Below, one piece after another: positions 12,109 to 24,552 of a DNA stretch of 64,000 nucleotides (within the stretch, counting starts at the first letter, position 1; each line of letters opens with the position of its first letter). A program made the position numbers and the translations under genes. The stretch comes from Apis mellifera (Eukaryota; Arthropoda; Insecta; Hymenoptera; Apidae). The notes under the pieces are model-generated. The model was given only the letters and a program-made list of their open reading frames with translations, made no database searches and was not told where the DNA came from. The stretch is from the NCBI RefSeq assembly GCF_003254395.2, contig NC_037647.1, forward strand, positions 11,908,050 to 11,972,049, read 5' to 3'.

Positions 12109-13383
12109 TTCTGTAAATAAAAGATCACTACTATATTAAAAATTTAGTTTTGAATGCTTATTTTAAATTATTATATATTTATTTTTTTTTTATTTCTATA
12201 TTAATTACATAACATTTAATATAAATGATTTTAATAAAATAAAAAATTAAATTAATTTTTATTATATAATATAATAACAATATATTTTTATTTAATTAAA
12301 AGTAGTACATTTTGATTTATTTATAATTACTATATATTTACAATTAATATATTTTCATATTTAAAAAAACAATTATATACCTGTTTAATCCTGAAATATT
12401 TAAATTTTTAAAAAAATTTCTTTAATGTACAATATTTCACAATAAATATAAGGTTAAATTTTAATTTGTTATTTTAAGCAGTTATATTTTAATTGTAGTT
12501 ATGTAATATACTATTGTATATAAATATGACCTATTTGTTGAATATTTCGATTATATTTATTTTTTTAAAAATATAAATTTATTAAATATTTTGTACTATA
12601 CATTTTGAAATTAGAAAATAAAAAAAATAAATATTTGTAAAATAATATTTAAATTTATATTTAAATTATACGAAAAATTCATATATTTTAATTATTTCAT
12701 ATATTATAATATAAAAAATAATTATATGAAATATACATTTAAATTATATTTTTCCTTATTTAAATATGTTGAAATATATTGTTTATTTCTTTATATATAA
12801 AAAAATTCAAGTTTTGAATATTGAAAATTTTAACAAAAGTATTTTATAAAAAATTAAGATAATTTTAATGATCAATCAATTCAATAAAATATATTAATAT
12901 ATTGAATAAATGTATATCATTATCATTTGTTTCTTTTATATATATATAATTTATATTATATATATTATAAATTATAAATTAAAATATAAATTAAAAATTA
13001 TTCTAAAAAAAATTTTAATTATATTAAAATATAATATAAAATATGTTATTAAATAATAAAATTGTATAATTAAAAAAGATGATGTTCTAACTCTTGTATA
13101 GTAATCTTATATTACATCTTACTGGATCTCTAAATACTGTATTGACCAATCAGCATCTTCCACGATGAATGTGATGCCACGCATTAACCACAATCTACCA
13201 ACTGTATAGTCCTCTGCATCATTGTATTTGGTCACTTTATTCATATTCCTCAACGAATGGTGTTGGTGACTTTAATCTCAATATTGTAACGGTAGAATCC
13301 GTTATTTTGTCGTACGATTAAGCGAAATTTATATACGTGTCGTGATATAATTTATCAAGAAATAATATTGTCTTCGTTTAAAG
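12109..13383. promoter_or_regulatory. Divergent promoter region between METTL22 and PDI
   Basis: 1.27 kb of mostly extreme A/T sequence. The last 300 bases (13080-13383) are less AT-rich and form the likely PDI promoter and 5' UTR, with an ERSE at 13146-13164, a second CCACG at about 13175, and a TACGTGTCGTG stretch near 13335 with an ACGT core. No ORF of interest. Confidence 0.5.
13146..13164 (+). promoter_or_regulatory. ER stress response element (ERSE) upstream of PDI
   Basis: Exact CCAAT-N9-CCACG, about 220 bases before the PDI start codon. ERSE is bound by NF-Y with ATF6 or XBP1 in animals, and PDI is a standard unfolded-protein-response target, so position and gene agree. The match is seen; function in this species is inferred. 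Confidence 0.65.
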
Positions 13384-16144
13384 ATGAAGATTTTTGCATT
13401 AACAATTGTAATAATTTGTTTTTTTACTTTTAGTCTTGCAAAAATTGAAATCGAAGATTCGGTTTTAGTGCTTACAAAAGATAACATCGAAGAAGCAATC
13501 GAACAAAATGATTACCTGCTCATTGAATTTTGTGAGTAATCTTTGATTTTTTTCTTGAATAAATTTTAAAAATTTTATTATTATATTTAAGAAAAATAAT
13601 AATATGATATTTATCTTATTTGCTACTTTTATATATATTTAAAACAAAATACAATTGAAGCTGATCCAGATGGTTACTTCTTACACGTCATCATTTAGAA
13701 GCCGGCTTATAAAATTGTTTATGATTGTTGACATTATTTTAATTTGATATTTAATATATAATGAAAATCTTATAGAATGAATATAATATTTATATTAATA
13801 AATAAAATTAAAATTTTTATAAAATAAGATTAAATTATTTACTATATATAAAAAAATTTTAAGTAATATTGTTATGTATAAAATTTGAAATTTATATGAA
13901 TATGTATATATATATATAATATAATATATTATATAATATATTATATTTTACATTTAATATTATAATTTTTTTAAAAATTATATAAAATTTTATAAAAAAA
14001 TAAATACTATAATATATTATATGCATGAACGTTTAAACAAATAAAAATCAATTACAATACAAATAAAATATGTGGAAATGTATATATTTAATTTGTGTGT
14101 AGTTTCATTTATTATTATGTATTATTATTATCAAATATTTAAGTTATTATTTTATATAATAATATAATAGATTTTTTAATATAACACTTATATAACTTAT
14201 ATATATATAATATTTTATTCATATTAATTATTGTTTCTTATATTATATATATATTTTCTATTATTTAGATGCACCATGGTGTGGACATTGTAAAGCTTTA
14301 GCGCCTGAATATGCCAAAGCAGCTAAAAAATTACAGGATGGTGGTTTTCCTATAAAATTAGCTAAAGTTGATGCAATTATTGAAACAGAATTAGCTGAAA
14401 AACATGGAGTTCGTGGATATCCTACTCTTAAATTTTATCGTAAAGGATCGGCTATTGATTATAGTGGAGGTCGTCAAGCAGATGATATTGTAAATTGGGT
14501 AATAAAAAAATCAGGCCCTGCTGCAAAAAATTTATCAACAGTTGAAGAAGCTAAATCATTTATTGAGTCACATAATATTGCTATTATTGGATTCTTTAAG
14601 GTATTTGTATAGTATATTATTTATATTTCATTTAAAATAATGAAATATATGCATATTTAAGATTTTTATTGTATTATGAAATTTTAATCAATATATATAT
14701 ATATATATATACATATTAAACTATTTTTATTATTTAGGATATAGAATCAGATGGTGCAAAAGTATTTTTAGAAGTTGGTAATGCTGTTGATGATCATGTA
14801 TTTGGTATAAGTAATAATGATAAAGTTTTCAATGAGTATGGAGTAGAAGATGGTAAAATTGTTTTGTTTAAAAAGGTATATTAATTTTTACTTGTTATAT
14901 ATTTAATTTTTTTTTATAGATTTAATCATATAATATTTAATAATTCTTTTAGTTTGATGAAGGCAGAAAAGAATTTAATGAGGAACTTGATGTTAAAAAA
15001 TTACAAAACTTCATTTCTGTACATTCACTGCCATTAGTTGTTGATTTCAATCAAGATACAGTACAAAAGATATTTAGTGGTGATATCAAAAGCCATCTTC
15101 TTGTCTTCCTTAGCAAAGAAGCTGGTCATTTTGAAGAATATGTAGATAAAATTAAAGAACCGGCAAAAAAATTCCGTGGAGAGGTATAGTAAATAAAAAT
15201 AAATAAATAATAATAAATATAAATATAAAATAATATAATAATAATTTTTTATTTTATTGTATTATGCAGGTTTTATTTGTGACAATTAATGCTGATGAAT
15301 CTGATCATGAACGCATCTTAGAATATTTTGGTATGAAAAAAAGTGAAGTACCTGCTATGCGTATTATAAAATTTGAACAAATTATGGCTAAATACAAACC
15401 AGAAAAGCCAGAAATATCCAGTGAAAATGTTTTGGAATTTGTAACTGCATTTATTGAAGGCAAATTGAAAAGGCATTTTCTTACGCAAGATTTGCCAGAA
15501 GATTGGGATAAGAATCCTGTGAAAGTTCTTGTTGGTACTAACTTCCATGAAGTTGCATATGATAAAAAGAAAAACGTTTTAGTTGAATTTTATGCTCCAT
15601 GGTGTGGGCATTGCAAACAACTAGCTCCTATATATGAAGCAGTATGTTTTATTTACATATTTATTATCTTTACAATTTTAATAAATTTAAAAAAAAATTG
15701 AATATAATATGAATATAATGTCATTTATAGCTTGGAGAAAAATATAAAGACAGTGAAAATTTAGTTATAGCAAAAATGGATGCTACTGCAAATGAATTAA
15801 AAGATGTTAAAGTTAGTAGTTATCCAACAATTACTCTTTATAAAAAAGAAACAAACGAAGTAAGGATCTTGGATTAATTAAAATATTAATATTTATTTGA
15901 GATTAATAATGTATTCTAAATTAAGTAAATTTTTAGGCTGTAGAATATAATGGCGAAAGAACGCTTGAAGGACTTTCTAAATTTATTGATTCTGATGGTG
16001 CTTATGGTCAAGCTGCAGAAGAAGTTTGTAAAAATTTATAATTGATATTATTTGTATTTTAATAACATAAAATTATAATATTTATTTTTACAGGCTCAAG
16101 AAGAAGATGAAGATGATGATGTGCCAAGAAAAGATGAATTATAG
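13384..16144 (+). CDS. Pdi: Protein disulfide-isomerase (P4HB class)
   Basis: ER-lumen oxidoreductase that makes and rearranges disulfides; in animals also the beta subunit of prolyl 4-hydroxylase. Eight exons: 13384-13531, 14269-14600, 14738-14875, 14953-15183, 15270-15641, 15731-15859, 15937-16023 and 16094-16144; 495 aa. Signal peptide MKIFALTIVIICFFTFSLA, then the a domain with APWCGHCK (Cys54/Cys57), b and b' domains, the a' domain with a second APWCGHCK (Cys395/Cys398), an acidic tail and the retention signal KDEL. Domain order and length match animal PDI. Intron 1 (13532-14268) is the longest. A canonical ERSE lies upstream. The last intron uses GTTTGT as donor, confirmed by frame. Confidence 0.97.
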
Positions 16145-17529
16145 ATATGTGACATTATGAAGAAACAATTGCATAGTTTCTCATAACAACGTTTATAAAC
16201 TTAATAATTCTGCTTAAAAGATATTAATTTATAGAAGACTTCTTTCTCATCCATTTCTATTTTAATATTTTTAGACTTGAATTTATAAATCAAGTTTTCA
16301 AGTTATTATATGTCAATTACTAAAAATTTATTTCTGCAATGTTATATAGAATTTGTTTATATATACATATATATATATATATACATATATATAATTATTA
16401 TTAAATATATATATGTATATATATATACATATACATATATATAATTATTATTAAATATATATATGTGTGTATATATATATATATATTTATAATAATCACG
16501 TATGCATATAATTGGTATAATCTGTTTACAATGTATATTTCGCATATGACTGAGTTTCTAATGTGATAAATTGCACATAGAGATAAAGCAATTTGTTTTA
16601 TATGTTTTAGATTTAATAGATAAAATAATATTTTATCTGAATGTCTGATATGAAGATAACCTGTATATCAAAAAACTATTCAAAAATATTGTGTTGTTCG
16701 CATCGTTCTTATCATTTTTTGTATGAGTGCCCTCTAAAAACTGTTTAAAATTTCTAATGTTTAGATACAGTATCTTTGTCTTGTGATGTTGATGTATGAA
16801 GGTGTTGATGTATGAACTTATGAAAGATCATTAGGATAAGGATTTCGCAAAATCGTAAAACGTATTTTATTTTTATAAAAAAAAAAACTTTGTTTTTTAT
16901 TAAATAAACACACATACGCGCTCGTACAACAAATTAATATTAAAAAAAAATTATCTCTAATATTGTAGAATAGTTATTCTGAACTTGTAGATGATATATA
17001 TATTTCCATTTACAGCATTTATATATATAACAGTTTTATGAATATTTAAAGTAGAAGCGATTTTAACATTTTTTTAAATTAATTTAAATAAAAATTTTAT
17101 AAAAAAATGAATTTTATATATACATAAAAATATATATATATTATATATATATATAATTATATAATATATATATAATTATATCAATTTTTCATTTTCATAA
17201 ATGTTTATTTCATTTTTTTTCATTATCTTTTTTTCAGTCTATCTCATATTTTCACAAATAATATTAATAAATCATAAAGTATTTAATATATAATACTTAT
17301 TTTACTTAATGTTGTTATATGTTAAAAAACTGCATATGTATGAGAAGGAATTATGAAATATATCATACATAAATTCTATCTATATGATATTTTAGTGTAT
17401 AAGAAATACAGTTAACACTTTGAGCAACATTTATAATTTTTTTTACTCTTTATAGTTTTTTATTAATATTCTATTTCTTATTTAATTATTTTTATCTTTG
17501 TTTATTAGAAACAAGATTCAAGAGTAACA
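16145..17529 (+). other. PDI 3' UTR and intergenic region
   Basis: The PDI 3' UTR probably runs to an AATAAA near 16903. The remainder up to the next start is A/T low complexity with TA tracts (about 17110-17175). The open frame on the minus strand at 16357-16545 is TA-repeat translation, not a gene. Confidence 0.5.
16383..16466. repeat. 50-bp period tandem duplication in PDI 3' UTR
   Basis: A unit containing ATAATTATTATTAAATATAT appears at 16391 and again at 16441 with TA-rich flanks, giving two near-identical copies spaced 50 bp apart. Confidence 0.8.
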
Positions 17530-19666
17530 ATGGAAGATTTACAAAATTTCAATCTTTCAAAATTAATTAAATTTTTACATCGAACCTTGATTCTGACAGA
17601 AGAAGTAAAAACTATATTAAAAGCAAATTGTGAAGAAGCAATGTATTGTTTACAACCATGGTGCGTAGAAGTTAATCCTCAACAAGAAGTTAATAAAAGT
17701 ATTTGTACTTGTCTCAAAGTAAGATTATTACGTTATTGTTATATATTTTTTATAAAATTTGTTATAAGTAAGTTATCTTAATTTTATTTTCTATTTTAAA
17801 GTCCAAAGATGAAGATGAAGAAATTGCTGCAGATATTAGTAGAACATTATTACAAACACAACAATTACGAGAAAAATCATCTTTAAATATAAAAAATCAA
17901 AAATTTTTCAATATACATGAATATTATCAAAAAACTGGTAAATATTTAAAGTAATATTGTTAAAATTTAAAAAAATGTATTATTTAATTTATTTAATTAT
18001 ATATTATCAATTATAGAAAATAAGAAAAAAAAAAAGATTCAAAATTTAAATGTTAATAATAAGAACATGCATTTAAAACAAGATCTTAATGCTACAAAAC
18101 AAAATAATCAAAATATGAAAAATGATAAAGAAGTACAAAATGAAATAGATACATATACAATTAAAAAAACAAAGAATAATAATCAATTATTAATAAATTC
18201 AATAAAATTTAAAGGAACTAAAAATTTTCTTGCAATAAATAAAAGAAATGTTAAAAACATTGAAAAAGTTAATCAATGCAGAAACATTAATCATAAATTG
18301 GAAAATAAAATTAAATCTAATTGTTCCATAAAAGAGGTAATTTTTTATGGATAATATATTCACATATATTATTTTTTATTTTATAGTCTAATAAAATTTT
18401 AAATGTAAATTTTTAATTAAGTTTTTATTTATTAATTAAATTTTTATTACACGTTTTTATAAAATACTTATATGTTATTTATGCGTATTACAAAAATTTG
18501 ACATTTTTTTAATTTTAATATTATTTATTAATATCGATTGATTTTATTATATATTTTGACATATAAAAATAATAATTTTTCTATTAATGAATTCATTTAT
18601 TATATTTAATATATTTAATATTTAATATAATTTTCTTTGTATAGTCAAAATATTGTAAATTTGATGAAAAATATTCTGCAACATCAATTAGTGAATTGAA
18701 AAATCTAATACAAAAAATGTCAGTTAAATCTAATGATTGTACACTGATTAACAAATGTAATATAAAGTGTCCATTACATGAAAACACAATTTCTCATTGT
18801 ACCTTTGACCAGAAAATAATAATTGGTACTATTATAGATAACTTTAATAGAAATAATATTTCAGAAGAAATAATTAAATCATTAAAAATTTACCATACTT
18901 ATTTAAATATTGATTTTACAAAAAAATTATTTATTCAAAAACATCAGAAAGTATTACATATATTTTTGATAGAATTTAATAAAATGGTAAGTAAATATAC
19001 ATATAATATTATAAATAAATATTATATATTATATATATACTTATATGATTTATAGGATGAAATTGCACAAAAAAAATCAATACATAAAAATATTTCATCT
19101 ATATTCTTTGAATCAATAACTTTATTTGAATCTCTTTTTTCTAAAAATATGAAAATATTTAATTTAAAAGATATTAAAGCAATGTACGCAAAATTAAATT
19201 CTGCATGGAAAATGTATGAAGTGAAAAAATTTAATAATGAATATATTTTAAAAAATGAATCATACAAGGAATTATCTGTTATTTCTAATGTGACACAATA
19301 TATGTCAAATGGAATTTGGAATTTATTTTATAATAGCAATTTTGAAGGTATTAAACTAAATTTTTTTTACAACTAATGAATACTTTATTTTCTGTTATTT
19401 TTTTTTTTTTTTTAGGAATGTCAGAAATATGTTGTATACGTTATACAAATAAAGAACAATTATTATTATTCTTTGATATAATGCAAAAATTTCAATATAT
19501 ACAATATTATAATGATTTAATTAAGATTATTGTAGACGATATACTTCCTAACATGAAGATCTTTGATTATACACAATTGGAATACGTGAAAATTTATAAA
19601 ATGATTTCTATTCTCTATCAAGGTTTAGATCCAAAAATTCCTATTTTAGTAAGAATTAATAAATAA
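17530..19666 (+). CDS. Lys/Asn-rich protein, possible TEDC2 (tubulin epsilon/delta complex 2) homologue
   Basis: Six exons: 17530-17718, 17802-17937, 18017-18336, 18645-18986, 19056-19347 and 19416-19666; 509 aa, all GT-AG and in frame. The first 100 residues look helical (MEDLQNFNLSKLIKFLHRTL..., then DISRTLLQTQQLREK). Residues 108-215 are a Lys/Asn-rich low-complexity linker. The C-terminal half is again ordered and helical, ending ...IIVDDILPNMKIFD...IPILVRINK. The pattern of helical N-terminus, disordered middle and an ELLP-like C-terminal block followed by a short helix and L.I.R. tail resembles vertebrate TEDC2 as I recall it, a partner of delta/epsilon tubulin at centrioles. That likeness is weak and needs a profile search. 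It lies directly upstream of, and co-oriented with, the cilium gene DNAI2. The gene is real; the function is tentative. Confidence 0.75.
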
Positions 19667-20051
19667 AAATTATGATAATCGTTATTATTATAAAATTACC
19701 TAGAAAGAGAGTGAATGAGTGAGTGAGTGAGAGAGATAGTGAAAGAAATATATATTCGTTACTATAGCAATTAGAAAACACAATGGATATTATTTTATAA
19801 ATACAGTGTATAATTTTATAAATTAATGAAATATTTTAATATGATTTTTAATGCTAATAAAATAAATGTAATTAATTATAATTGATTTACAAGTGATGAT
19901 AATCATTATTTCAATTATTTAAAAATTATTCCTTTTTTAAAATTAATAATCTTAAGTTAATTAATAAGCAATTTATCAAATATTTTAATTCATTAAATAA
20001 AAAAAATTATTGATTAAATTAAAAATAATCTGGAATACAAAAAATATTAAC
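19667..20051 (+). promoter_or_regulatory. DNAI2 upstream region
   Basis: 385 bases between the upstream stop and the DNAI2 start. It holds a short GAGTGAGTGAGTGAGAGAGA-like tract (about 19711-19738) and an X-box-like motif at 19758-19771. The rest is A/T-rich. Confidence 0.45.
19758..19771 (+). promoter_or_regulatory. RFX X-box-like motif upstream of DNAI2
   Basis: GTTACTATAGCAAT fits the imperfect palindrome GTTRCYATRGYAAC of RFX factors at 13 of 14 positions, 281 bases before the DNAI2 start. RFX factors control ciliary genes in animals. The motif is seen; binding is inferred. Confidence 0.5.
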
Positions 20052-23000
20052 ATGCAATACATTTATACAAAACAGCGATTAGAATTTGGAAAACAATGTA
20101 ATTTTACAAATTATCAAAAAATAGAAGTTGATATTAAACCACATGCAGGATATATGAATCATTATATTCAAGTAAATCCTACAACTCGGGCAACTCAATG
20201 TAGTAATATATATTCTGTTCATGAGGTACATGCACAAATTTATATTTATCCCAAAGATAAATTTATATTTAAAAGTATATATATATATGAATATTATTAT
20301 TATTATTAATTTTCAGGTGAATACCAATACTGCAACTTTTAAAGATAATGGTATGTGTCATTCTGAAGGTGGTTGGCCAAAAGATTTAAATGCAAAAGAT
20401 ATAGAACAAACTATGAGATATAAACGTAAAATAGAAAAAGATGAATTATATATTCATACAATGCTTCAATTGTTGCCTGTACTTAATTTTTTTTTGTTTT
20501 CTATCTTAATATTTTACTATTAATAAATCTATCAATACATATTTTATCATTTTTAGCCAATGGAGCAATGCATTTCGCAGAATAATGTATGTAATATTTA
20601 TGAACAATATTTTAGTTATATGGAACCAGTTTCTTTAATACAACAAGTGTATTCACGTACAGTTAATGTATATCGTGATATTTTACCAATCAAAAGACAA
20701 ATAACACATCTTTCATGGTCACCAGATCAAGGAAATCGTTTTGCAGCTAGTTATTGTAATACTGATTTTAAAAATGCAATAAATGACAATTCTCAATCAT
20801 ATATTTGGGATGTAGGTAAGTTGAAAAACTTAATTTTTATAATTAAAAATTTCTAAAAAAGGATTTATATTTCATTTAAATTCATAGAAAATCCAAATAT
20901 ACCTTGTGTGACTTTAAAACCATTCTGTCCAATTCTAACACTGGAATACAATCCCAAAGATAGCAACATATTAATTAGTGGATTAATGACTGGTCAAGTA
21001 GCTTGTTGGGATATTAGAAAAGGATCAGAACTAGTTGAAACAAGTTCAATGGAATTTAGTCATAGAGATTTATGTAATAAAGTTTTATGGATAAATTCTA
21101 AAACTGGCACAGAATTTTTCAGTGCTTCAAAAGATGGACAGGTATAATAATAAAATAAAATAAAAATTAATATAAATATGATTTATAAATTAATTATATA
21201 GATAATGTGGTGGGATATTAGAAAATTACAAATGCCTACAGAAACATTAGTAATTGATTTATACAAACCTGATGATCAGAATATTAATAAAGCAATTGGA
21301 ATTTCTGCATTACAATTTGAACCATCCATGGGTACACGTTTTATGTGTGGTCTTGAAAATGGTAAATAAAAACCTTATATTATAATCATATATATGTATT
21401 TATTTATATATTGTTATATGTTTAGATATAGTAATATTTATATTTATTCTATATTTGCTTAGGTATAGTAATATCAGGAAATCGCAAAGGTAAAACTTCA
21501 AGCGAAAAAATTGCAACAAGATTCAAAGCACAATATGGACCTGTAATAAGTTTAGAAAGAAACCCAACATTTGTTAAAAATTTTTTAACTGTTGGAGATT
21601 GGACAACAAGAATATGGTCTGAAGATTGTAAAGAATCTTGCATTGCTTGGACACCGTAAATATATTAAAAATCACCTAATTTATATTAACTAAAATTAAT
21701 ATAAATTACATTAGAATTATATTTTAATATTATAATTCCATTAAAATTATATTTTAGTGGTCACAGAGATTTTTTAATGGGTGGAGCTTGGAGTATAACA
21801 CGATTTTCTGTATTTTTTTTGATAAAAATGGATGGAACATTAGATATATGGGATTTATTAATTCAACAAGATTCTCCAGTTCTTAGCGTGAAAGCATGTT
21901 TATTTTAATATATTACATCATTTAATAAAAATTTTGATTTCCAATATCTAATGAATGATTTTAATTGAATTTCTTGATTTAAATTTAAATTTGAAATAGA
22001 ATTACATTTGTTTTGAAAGTATAAAATTTTTTAATAAAAATAAAAATGTTGAAATATTATATTAAAATAATTATTTTAATTTTTAACAATGGAGAAAAAT
22101 TCTCTATAATAAAAACATCAATAATTATTTAATTTCAATTCTAACTGATTATAAAAAGTCATTAAAGTTAAAAAAAAATAGATGTATTTTCTCGTAAATT
22201 ATTTGTATTAATTTGTATTAATTTTTTTTGTGTATAAAAAATTTTTCATGAAAGTTTTTTATATAATGTTGGGTTCTCTAGGTATTTTTGAAGAAAAAAA
22301 TCATTCAAAAAAGATATCAAAACAAAATGAAAAATTTGAATTTAAACAAATCAAGAAAATATTTAATTATATTATTTGTCTTTTTTTTTATTTTTTGAGT
22401 TTATGTTTAAAACAAAGAATTCAATAAAATCATTCAATTATAGATTAAAAATACATTTTAATTTATTGAACAATGTTATTTAATGTTATATATTTAAGAA
22501 TTAATATAACATATATTAGGTTTGTGATGAAGTGTTAACATATATAAAACCACATGAACAAGGACAATTAGCAGCAATAGCTAATAAGAAAGGAACAATA
22601 TTTTTACTTGAATTTTCAAAAGCTTTAACAACTAATCAAAAAAATGATAAAGTTTTATTTACAACAGTAAGTTCTATTAATATAATGTATATAATAATTG
22701 TATATAGTAATTCTGCCATATTCAAATAATTGAAATTAGTTTCTTGATAGAGAAACACGTAGAGAAAAGGTAAAGGAAGCTAAAAGCAGAGAACAAAGAT
22801 TGAAAATGAAATCTCTTCGAAATATAAATTTTGAAAATGAATGTCCAATAGGAAATATAAAAAATGATGAAAAAAATCTTAAATATTTTAATAATCATAA
22901 TGAAATATTAATACATTGTGAAGAAGATTATGAAAATGCTATAAAAGCAGTAAGTGTAATGTTTTTAAAATATTATATTTTTAAAATATAATTTAATATT

Positions 23001-23121
23001 AAGTAAGGAAAGAAGCAAAAAAATTTAATTTAAAAATTTATTGTTTTAGGAATTAATAAAAGAACAAAAACAAGAAACAATAGTAAATAACAAATGCATA
23101 ATAAACAGAGAAACAAATTAA
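20052..23121 (+). CDS. DNAI2: Axonemal dynein intermediate chain 2
   Basis: Outer-arm dynein intermediate chain (IC2/IC69 family) of motile cilia and flagella; in insects expected in sperm tails and chordotonal neurons. Ten exons: 20052-20225, 20317-20478, 20557-20815, 20888-21141, 21202-21361, 21463-21655, 21758-21893, 22520-22666, 22740-22949 and 23050-23121; 588 aa. Seen: EFGKQCNF near the start, HSEGGWPKDLN, KDEL.IHTMLQLLP, then WD40 repeats (SQSYIWDVENP, GQVACWDIRKG, GQIMWWDIRK, DWTTRIWSEDCKES, GTLDIWDLLIQ), and a basic coiled tail (LDRETRREKVKEAK). The start at 20052 matches the family; an in-frame ATG at 20010 would add 14 residues. Intron 7 (21894-22519) is best explained by a GC donor (AAA|GCATGT), which gives LSVKVCDEV. 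A GT choice six bases earlier would delete two residues. Confidence 0.95.
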
Positions 23122-24552
23122 AATCATGAATTATTATATGTATATAAATTTAAAAAATGAATTTTTTGAATATTCTTCTCTATGTTAAATTTCAAATTTA
23201 TTTAATTATGATTATTCTAATAATATATAATTATTTGAAAAATTATTGAACAATAAATATCTATATAAAAAATATTTATTCTCTTTTTCTTCTCTTTGTA
23301 TCTTTTTTTATTCGCGTATGTATATATGTAAATATGATAATAAAGAACAGGTATAATATAATATATTAGTCAAAAAGTGATAACAACATCAATTGAAATT
23401 TCCAATAAATTCTAACATTTATCGGATGAGAATTAGCAACAGTAACTGTTATTTTATGTATCTACATATATTTGTATAGTTGCATACGTATTTTCGTTTT
23501 GAATAAATAAAAGTTTATATTGATATTTTATTTATGATATATGTATAAATATTATAATATAGTGAAAAAATATGATTACAAGTGTAATTTTTAAAAAATA
23601 TAAAAAATACATAAAAATATATAAAAAATAATAAAGTTATATAAAAATTATTTCTGATATGTTAAAAAATTACTATACAAATATTTTAATGTATTTTATT
23701 TTAAAAAATAAGTAAATTATTGATATCAATTTATATATTAATCAAAAAGTTATTAAGATTTAAATGAAAGATTTACATAACCTCTAAGAAATAATAAAAG
23801 GAATAAAATAAAATACTAAATTTTTATACAAAAAATAATAAAAAAGATATAACTATATAGATTTAGTTCATATTGCAAAATTTATTTTATTTATTTATTA
23901 TTTACTTATTTATAATTTATTTTTATAGTATTTTATATTTTATATTATTTTATATTTTTATATTTTTTATACTTTATTACTTTATATTTTTTACATAATT
24001 TTATATTTTTATATAATATAACAATTTTTTTATAATTATGTTTATTATAAAACATGAAATATAAACTAAATTATTTTGAAATTTTTATTGAACAATTTTT
24101 TTTTCATTAATAAAAGAATATATGTGTGTATGTATGTGTGTATATGTATATATTTGTGTTTTATTTAAATATTTTATTTAAAAAAAAATAATTATATATA
24201 TTGAAAAATAAAAAAATATTCATTTCGAATATATTATAATAATTTTAAAAATCAAAAATACAATAAAGAAATATTAAAAATATTTATAATTAAAAAATTC
24301 TTTATAATTCAATTCAAAAATAAAAAATAATATAAGATTGTAAACGAAAAAAAATTAAAATAAAGTAAATCTAAAGTGATTATAATAAAAATAAATATTT
24401 ATTTTTTGCTAATAATATCAATATTAAAAAATATATAAATATACAAAATATAGAAGTTTTTATCAATATATATATTATAAAATATATTATAAAAAATAAT
24501 TATAAAAAAATTAAAATTAAATTAAATAAATTAAAATTGTTTATTATTTAAT
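23122..24552 (+). other. Intergenic region between DNAI2 and AHI1
   Basis: 1.4 kb of A/T low-complexity DNA. DNAI2 polyadenylation signals (AATAAA) occur around 23251. No gene, repeat family or GC-rich promoter is visible; an unseen 5' UTR exon of AHI1 may lie here. Confidence 0.45.

Noticed and set aside
16357..16545. Minus-strand ORF in PDI 3' UTR
   Set aside because: Repeats of Tyr/Ile from a TA-rich tandem duplication.
22230..22427. Extra exon or gene in DNAI2 intron 7
   Set aside because: Low-complexity Lys/Phe frame, no family likeness, and the flanking exons join directly to give the conserved sequence.
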